This document shows, one piece after another, positions 1 through 3,572 of a stretch of DNA of 5,661 bases; the first letter of the stretch is position 1; each line of letters begins with the position of its first letter. Source of the DNA: Candidatus Nanopelagicales bacterium (GTDB taxonomy: Bacteria; Actinomycetota; Actinomycetes; S36-B12; GCA-2699445); assembly GCA_029939085.1 (NCBI GenBank), contig JAOZTQ010000024.1, positions 6,232-11,892 on the forward strand, in the 5' to 3' direction. The position numbers and the translations under genes are program-made. A model generated the notes under the pieces. The model saw nothing but the letters and a program-made list of their open reading frames with translations, searched no databases and was not told the origin of the DNA.

Positions 1-660
1 ATCGCTTTGATCATTTTGGGCAATGACACCGGCTCAGCCCTGGTGACCACAGGAATTGTCGCCGCGATGATGTTGGTTGCGGGAGTTTCTTGGCGATGGT
101 TAGCAGGACTAGCCGTCGCAGGTGCGGCTGTGGTCTCACTAGCTGTGGTGACCGGTGTGCTTGCGGAATACCAGATGCAGCGGCTGTTGGCGTTTCTTGA
201 CCCAACCGCGGATCCCAGCGGGTTTGGCCTCAACACGCTGCAATCCCGTATTGCTATTGGCTCGGGCGGGCTCACCGGACAAGGTCTGTTCGAGGGAACT
301 CAGACTCAGGGGGATTTTGTACCCGTCAATGACTCTGACTTCATTTTCAGCGTCGTGGCAGAGGAAGCCGGTCTCCTTGGGGCGCTTTCGGTCATTCTGC
401 TCGTTGGCATAGTTCTCTGGCGAGGCTGGCGCATCGGACTGGAGGCCCGTGATGGCTTTAACCGACTCGTAGCGGTTGGGGTTGTGGCTTGGTTCGGATT
501 CCAGGCATTCGAAAATATCGGAATGGCACTGGGTATCACGCCCGTCACCGGAGTTACGTTGCCATTCGTCTCTTATGGGGGCTCGTCAATGATTGCTGCC
601 TGGATAGGAATAGGTCTGCTGCAACTCGTCCGTCGGGCGAGCGCACCGCAGCGACGGTAG
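1..660 (+). CDS. rodA: RodA/FtsW-family (SEDS) peptidoglycan glycosyltransferase, C-terminal part
   Basis: The frame is open at the window edge, so the true start lies upstream; 219 residues are visible, ending at TAG 658-660. SEDS proteins are membrane glycosyltransferases that polymerise lipid II into glycan strands together with a class B PBP. Visible here are hydrophobic segments at about residues 14-28, 34-54, 114-137, 152-172 and 185-207, with a large extracytoplasmic loop at 56-112. Family motifs are RIAIGSGGLTGQG (83-95), SDFIFSVVAEE (112-122), NIGMALGITPVTG and LPFVSYGGSSM. The Asp at fragment residue 113 aligns with the essential SEDS aspartate. Two motifs are divergent: GNDTGSALV replaces the usual QPDLGTALV, and VNDSD replaces the usual ExHTD. 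RodA is preferred over FtsW because of the neighbouring radical SAM-rne block, which usually follows mre/mrdA/rodA in actinobacteria. That choice is inference, since the upstream genes are not in view. Confidence 0.9.
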   Translation: MALIILGNDTGSALVTTGIVAAMMLVAGVSWRWLAGLAVAGAAVVSLAVVTGVLAEYQMQRLLAFLDPTADPSGFGLNTLQSRIAIGSGGLTGQGLFEGTQTQGDFVPVNDSDFIFSVVAEEAGLLGALSVILLVGIVLWRGWRIGLEARDGFNRLVAVGVVAWFGFQAFENIGMALGITPVTGVTLPFVSYGGSSMIAAWIGIGLLQLVRRASAPQRR

Positions 661-681
661 CGGGATGTATCACCGCTGAGG

Positions 682-709
682 TAGACGCATGTCGTCAAAC
701 ACGTAATCT
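682..709 (+). promoter_or_regulatory. Weak candidate sigma-70-type promoter before the radical SAM gene
   Basis: The gap 661-756 after rodA is long for an operon junction and may hold a promoter. TAATCT at 704-709 fits the actinobacterial TANNNT -10 pattern. TAGACG at 682-687 matches TTGACA at four of six positions, with a 16-base spacer. Transcription would begin around 715-718, about 40 bases before the GTG at 757. This is only a consensus match in a short gap, and read-through from rodA is equally possible. Confidence 0.25.
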
Positions 710-723
710 AGAGGTCAGTCCTG

Positions 724-744
724 GAATAAGGGTGCCATTTATTC
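724..744 (+). other. Small AT-rich hairpin just upstream of the Shine-Dalgarno
   Basis: GAATAA (724-729) and TTATTC (739-744) can form a perfect 6-bp stem with a 9-base loop. It ends three bases before the GGAGG Shine-Dalgarno (748-752) of the radical SAM gene. The stem is weak because it has one G-C pair, and it may be chance. If it forms, it would sit next to the ribosome docking site without covering it. Confidence 0.25.
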
Positions 745-756
745 GCCGGAGGATTC

Positions 757-2703
757 GTGACCGCTAAGTCGCTATATCAGGAGTTAGAGCCACTGCTGGC
801 TCAGGTGCGTAAGCCCATCCAATACGTGGGTGGTGAAGTCAACGCCACCGTAAAGGAATGGACCGATGCGAAAGTTCGATGGGCGCTGCTCTACCCAGAT
901 GCCTATGAAGTGGGTTCACCAAATCAAGGTGTGCAGATTCTTTACGAAGTCCTCAACGAGCAGCCGGACGTTTTAGCTGAGCGTTGCTACGCAGTGTGGC
1001 CTGATATGGAGGCCCTACTGCGAGAAAAGAATATTCCTGCGTTCACACTCGACTCCCACCGGTCGATACGTGACTTTGATGTCTTGGGAGTCAGCCTCGC
1101 AACCGAACTTGGATACACGAATCTACTCAACACTCTAGATCTGGCAGGAATCCCGATTCGGTCAGCTGACCGAAGTGACTCTGATCCGCTGGTTCTCGTA
1201 GGGGGGCATTCGGCATTCAATCCTGAGCCATTGGCGCCATTCATTGATGGCGCTGTCTTGGGCGATGGGGAGGAACCGACTTTAACGATTAGCAGGTTGA
1301 TTGCGGAGTGGCGTGAATCAGGATCCCCTGAGGGTCGGCTGGGGCTGCTCAGCAAATTAGCGGCCGCGGGAGTCGTCTATGTTCCTGCCTTCTATGACAT
1401 CAGTTACGGATCTCAGGGTCACATTGAAGCTATTCGCCCTAATCGTCCTGGAGTTCCGTGGACGGTGAGCAAACATACGCTGATGGACTTGGATGAATGG
1501 CCCTACCCGAAGAAGCCGGTTGTTCCAGTAGCCGAAACCATTCACGAACGGATGAGCGTTGAGATCTTCAGGGGCTGCACTCGTGGTTGTCGCTTTTGTC
1601 AGGCGGGGATGATTACCCGACCAGTGCGTGAGCGGTCAGCAGGGACCGTAGCGAATATGGTGGATTGCGGATTGAAGCGAACAGGCTTCGATGAAGTCGG
1701 AATGTTGAGTTTGTCCAGTGCTGATCATTCCGAGATTGGTGATTTGGCTAAGGGACTGGCAGACCAATACGAGGGAACCAGGACTTCGTTGAGCCTGCCC
1801 AGCACTCGAGTTGATGCATTCAATATTGAGCTGGCGGATGAGCTATCCCGGAATGGGCGACGATCGGGTCTCACGTTTGCCCCCGAGGGTGGCAGCGAAC
1901 GAATGCGACGAGTAATCAATAAGACCGTGTCTGAAGATGATCTGATCCGCACCGTCACTGCGGCGTACGCGAGTGGCTGGCGGCACGTCAAGTTGTATTT
2001 CATGTGCGGTCTGCCTACCGAAACTGACGAAGACGTTTTGCAGATTGCTCGACTTGCTCGTGAGGTAATCCGAACCGGAAGAGAAGTTTCGGGGCGACGT
2101 GATATTCGATGCACTGTCTCGATCGGGGGATTTGTACCCAAACCGCATACGCCGTTTCAGTGGGCGGGGCAGTTACCCGCAGAGCAGACCGATCGCCGAC
2201 TTCAGCTGTTACGGGATGAGATCCGGGGTGATCGCGAATACGGGCGGTCTATCGGTATGCGCTACCACGATGGCGAACCGGGGATCGTTGAAGGTCTCCT
2301 GGCGCGCGGCGATAGGCGAGTGGCTGACGTAATCGAGCAAGTCTGGCGTGATGGCGGTCGCTTCGATGGTTGGAGCGAATATTTCTCATTCGATCGTTGG
2401 AGTTCAGCGGCTGCGAACGTGTGGCGTGATGAGCCCATTGATTTGGACTGGTTTACCACGAGGGAAAGAAGTTTCGACGAGGTGCTGCCTTGGTCGCATT
2501 TAGATAGCGGGTTAGATGCTGAATGGCTATGGCAAGACTGGCAGGATGCGCTGGCTGAGGATGAGGTGGGCGACTGTCGCTGGACACCTTGCTCGCAGTG
2601 TGGTGTGTGCGATCAGATGGACACTCATATTCAGGTGGGTCCTGCAGACAAGGTTTGGATTCCAACTATCTCCGTCGGAGCAACTGCCCCGGAAATGGCG
2701 TGA
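757..2703 (+). CDS. TIGR03960-type B12-binding-like radical SAM protein of unknown function
   Basis: A 648-residue protein. Start is GTG 757, with GGAGG at 748-752 four bases upstream; the next residues match the usual N-terminus of the family (LEPLLAQVRKPIQYVGGE). Residues about 40-190 form a B12-binding-like region, with YPDAYEVG at 46-53, GGHSAFNPEP at 149-158 and GDGEE at 169-173. Tyr50 sits where cobalamin-binding domains carry the ligand His of DxHxxG. The radical SAM domain covers about 262-490, with the C274-x3-C278-x2-C281 motif that binds the [4Fe-4S] cluster used to cleave S-adenosylmethionine, and FAPEGGSER from 374. The C-terminal segment ends with C607-x4-C612-x2-C615-x2-C618, a possible second metal site. 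Family members are predicted cytosolic and are often beside, or fused to, a TIGR03936/DUF2344 domain, as found here immediately downstream. Reaction and substrate are unknown to me. Assignment to the family is firm; any function is inference. Confidence 0.93.
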   Translation: MTAKSLYQELEPLLAQVRKPIQYVGGEVNATVKEWTDAKVRWALLYPDAYEVGSPNQGVQILYEVLNEQPDVLAERCYAVWPDMEALLREKNIPAFTLDSHRSIRDFDVLGVSLATELGYTNLLNTLDLAGIPIRSADRSDSDPLVLVGGHSAFNPEPLAPFIDGAVLGDGEEPTLTISRLIAEWRESGSPEGRLGLLSKLAAAGVVYVPAFYDISYGSQGHIEAIRPNRPGVPWTVSKHTLMDLDEWPYPKKPVVPVAETIHERMSVEIFRGCTRGCRFCQAGMITRPVRERSAGTVANMVDCGLKRTGFDEVGMLSLSSADHSEIGDLAKGLADQYEGTRTSLSLPSTRVDAFNIELADELSRNGRRSGLTFAPEGGSERMRRVINKTVSEDDLIRTVTAAYASGWRHVKLYFMCGLPTETDEDVLQIARLAREVIRTGREVSGRRDIRCTVSIGGFVPKPHTPFQWAGQLPAEQTDRRLQLLRDEIRGDREYGRSIGMRYHDGEPGIVEGLLARGDRRVADVIEQVWRDGGRFDGWSEYFSFDRWSSAAANVWRDEPIDLDWFTTRERSFDEVLPWSHLDSGLDAEWLWQDWQDALAEDEVGDCRWTPCSQCGVCDQMDTHIQVGPADKVWIPTISVGATAPEMA

Positions 2704-3443
2704 GCAAGCGACAGCCGCCGAATGAGGCGCAACCGGTAGTGCAAAAACTGCGACTCAGATATGCAAAGTCAGGTCGCATGCGATTCGCGAGCCATCGCGA
2801 CTTTCAGCGGGCGTTGGAACGTGCCGTCCGACGCGCTGAACTGCCGATTGCATTTAGTGGTGGATTCTCTCCGCACCCTCGAATTTCCTACGCTAATTCT
2901 GCGCCTACGGGTGCTGCGAGTGAAGCAGAGTACGTTCAACTCGGGATGCGCGAGGAAGTGAACGCGGAGCTTATCCCAGATGCGTTGACGGCTGCATTGC
3001 CCAACGGTTTCGCTATAACGCAGTGCGTAATAGCCACATCCGGTTCCGTCGCGGACCGATTGGACGCCAGTTTGTGGCAGTTGGAGTTGCGTGGAGTCAA
3101 CCGCGAACAGGTTGCAGTAGCACTCAATCAGCTCAAAGTAACACCGGATGTGACGGTCGATCGGGTGACAAAGTCGGGAGTTAAGCAGGTTGAGGTCGGG
3201 TCGGCGATATTGGAAAGCACCGTGACGGCGATGGAATCCGTCGCAGGAGTGGAAGCTTGTGCAATACTTCAGGTGGTGGTGCGGCACGATATTCCCGCCG
3301 TACGACCTGAGGACGTCCTTACTGCTCTCGTCGAGTACGCGGATCTGGATGAACCCGCATCGTCGGTGTTCACCCGACTGGCGCAGGGACCCCTAACTGG
3401 GGATCCCGTCACAGTCGGGGATCCATTCTCCGAGATGCGCTAG
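2700..3443 (+). CDS. TIGR03936/DUF2344 radical SAM-associated protein
   Basis: A 247-residue soluble protein with no signal peptide or membrane segment. The GTG start at 2700-2702 overlaps the upstream stop in the four bases GTGA, so translation is probably coupled; there is no strong Shine-Dalgarno. The frame is open further upstream to an ATG at 2589, but that part overlaps conserved radical SAM sequence, and the family domain begins only at residues 14-20 from the GTG (VQKLRLRY). Diagnostic motifs are RFASHRDFQRALERA (28-42), AFSGGFSPHPRISYA (51-65) and PTGAASEAEY (69-78). The C-terminal half is less conserved and ends in TRLAQGPLTGDP followed by a short tail. The family is known as a partner of, or C-terminal fusion to, TIGR03960 radical SAM proteins. 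It may help bind substrate, which is inference. The role is unknown. Length is normal and no lesion is seen. Confidence 0.9.
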   Translation: MSKRQPPNEAQPVVQKLRLRYAKSGRMRFASHRDFQRALERAVRRAELPIAFSGGFSPHPRISYANSAPTGAASEAEYVQLGMREEVNAELIPDALTAALPNGFAITQCVIATSGSVADRLDASLWQLELRGVNREQVAVALNQLKVTPDVTVDRVTKSGVKQVEVGSAILESTVTAMESVAGVEACAILQVVVRHDIPAVRPEDVLTALVEYADLDEPASSVFTRLAQGPLTGDPVTVGDPFSEMR

Positions 3444-3452
3444 GACGCAAGC

Positions 3453-3468
3453 GGGCGCATAAGCGCCC
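3453..3468 (+). other. GC-rich hairpin just after the DUF2344 stop
   Basis: GGGCGC (3453-3458), loop ATAA and GCGCCC (3463-3468) form a perfect 6-bp all-GC stem beginning nine bases after the TAG at 3441-3443. No run of T follows, so it is not a canonical intrinsic terminator, although actinobacterial terminators often lack a U-tract. It could be a weak terminator, an mRNA 3'-end stabiliser, or the first stem of the rne leader. Confidence 0.45.
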
Positions 3469-3470
3469 CG

Positions 3471-3505
3471 GGACCGTAGGCTTTCCGGTCCGCTGCGGCG
3501 GACCG
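3471..3505 (+). promoter_or_regulatory. Two mutually exclusive hairpins in the rne leader
   Basis: CGGTCCGC (3486-3493), loop TGCG and GCGGACCG (3498-3505) form a perfect 8-bp GC-rich stem. The same CGGTCC (3486-3491) can instead pair with GGACCG at 3471-3476, giving a 6-bp stem with a 9-base loop. The central arm can therefore switch between an upstream and a downstream partner. The pairing options are visible directly; any regulatory role is inference. The downstream stem is the longer and tighter one and should dominate in isolation. Confidence 0.5.
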
Positions 3506-3515
3506 AACGACAAGA

Positions 3516-3547
3516 GGTTCCCGTGCGGTGCATTGCATCCGGGAACC
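3516..3547 (+). promoter_or_regulatory. Leader hairpin upstream of the rne Shine-Dalgarno
   Basis: GGTTCCCG (3516-3523) and CGGGAACC (3540-3547) form a perfect 8-bp stem with a 16-base loop. The alternative GTG start at 3523 and part of its AGAGG are inside this stem, while the likely Shine-Dalgarno AAGGGA (3551-3556) begins four bases after it. The stem would hide the upstream GTG and leave the downstream site exposed. A regulatory role is inference. Confidence 0.5.
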
Positions 3548-3550
3548 GTG

Positions 3551-3556
3551 AAGGGA
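3551..3556 (+). promoter_or_regulatory. Probable ribosome binding site of rne
   Basis: AAGGGA lies eight bases before the ATG at 3565, good spacing for an actinobacterial Shine-Dalgarno, though the match is partial. It supports ATG 3565 over the in-frame GTG at 3523. The GTG also has a usable AGAGG at 3513-3517, but that site overlaps a stable stem. Confidence 0.55.
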
Positions 3557-3572
3557 TCGAGCACATGCTCGA
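3557..3572 (+). promoter_or_regulatory. Perfect inverted repeat spanning the rne start codon
   Basis: TCGAGCA (3557-3563) and TGCTCGA (3566-3572) are perfect inverted arms separated by CA, and the ATG start (3565-3567) sits at the centre. As RNA this can fold as a 6-bp stem with an ACAT loop that holds most of the start codon and occupies the whole spacer after the Shine-Dalgarno. As DNA it is a 16-base palindrome that could bind a dimeric protein. Either use is inference. Confidence 0.45.

Noticed and set aside
659..677. AGCGG/CCGCT hairpin at the rodA stop as a terminator
   Set aside because: Only five pairs with a nine-base loop and no T-run; too weak to call a terminator.
2589..2699. Upstream extension of the DUF2344 gene to ATG 2589
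   Set aside because: It would overlap conserved radical SAM codons, including its cysteine cluster, and adds no family sequence; GTG 2700 fits better.
2769..3287. Minus-strand open frame of 172 codons opposite the DUF2344 gene
   Set aside because: The product has no recognisable motif and lies wholly antisense to a well-supported coding gene.
3477..3482. TAGGCT as a -10 element for an rne promoter
   Set aside because: It fits TANNNT, but no -35 match lies at suitable spacing and it sits in the loop of a candidate hairpin; not enough to call.
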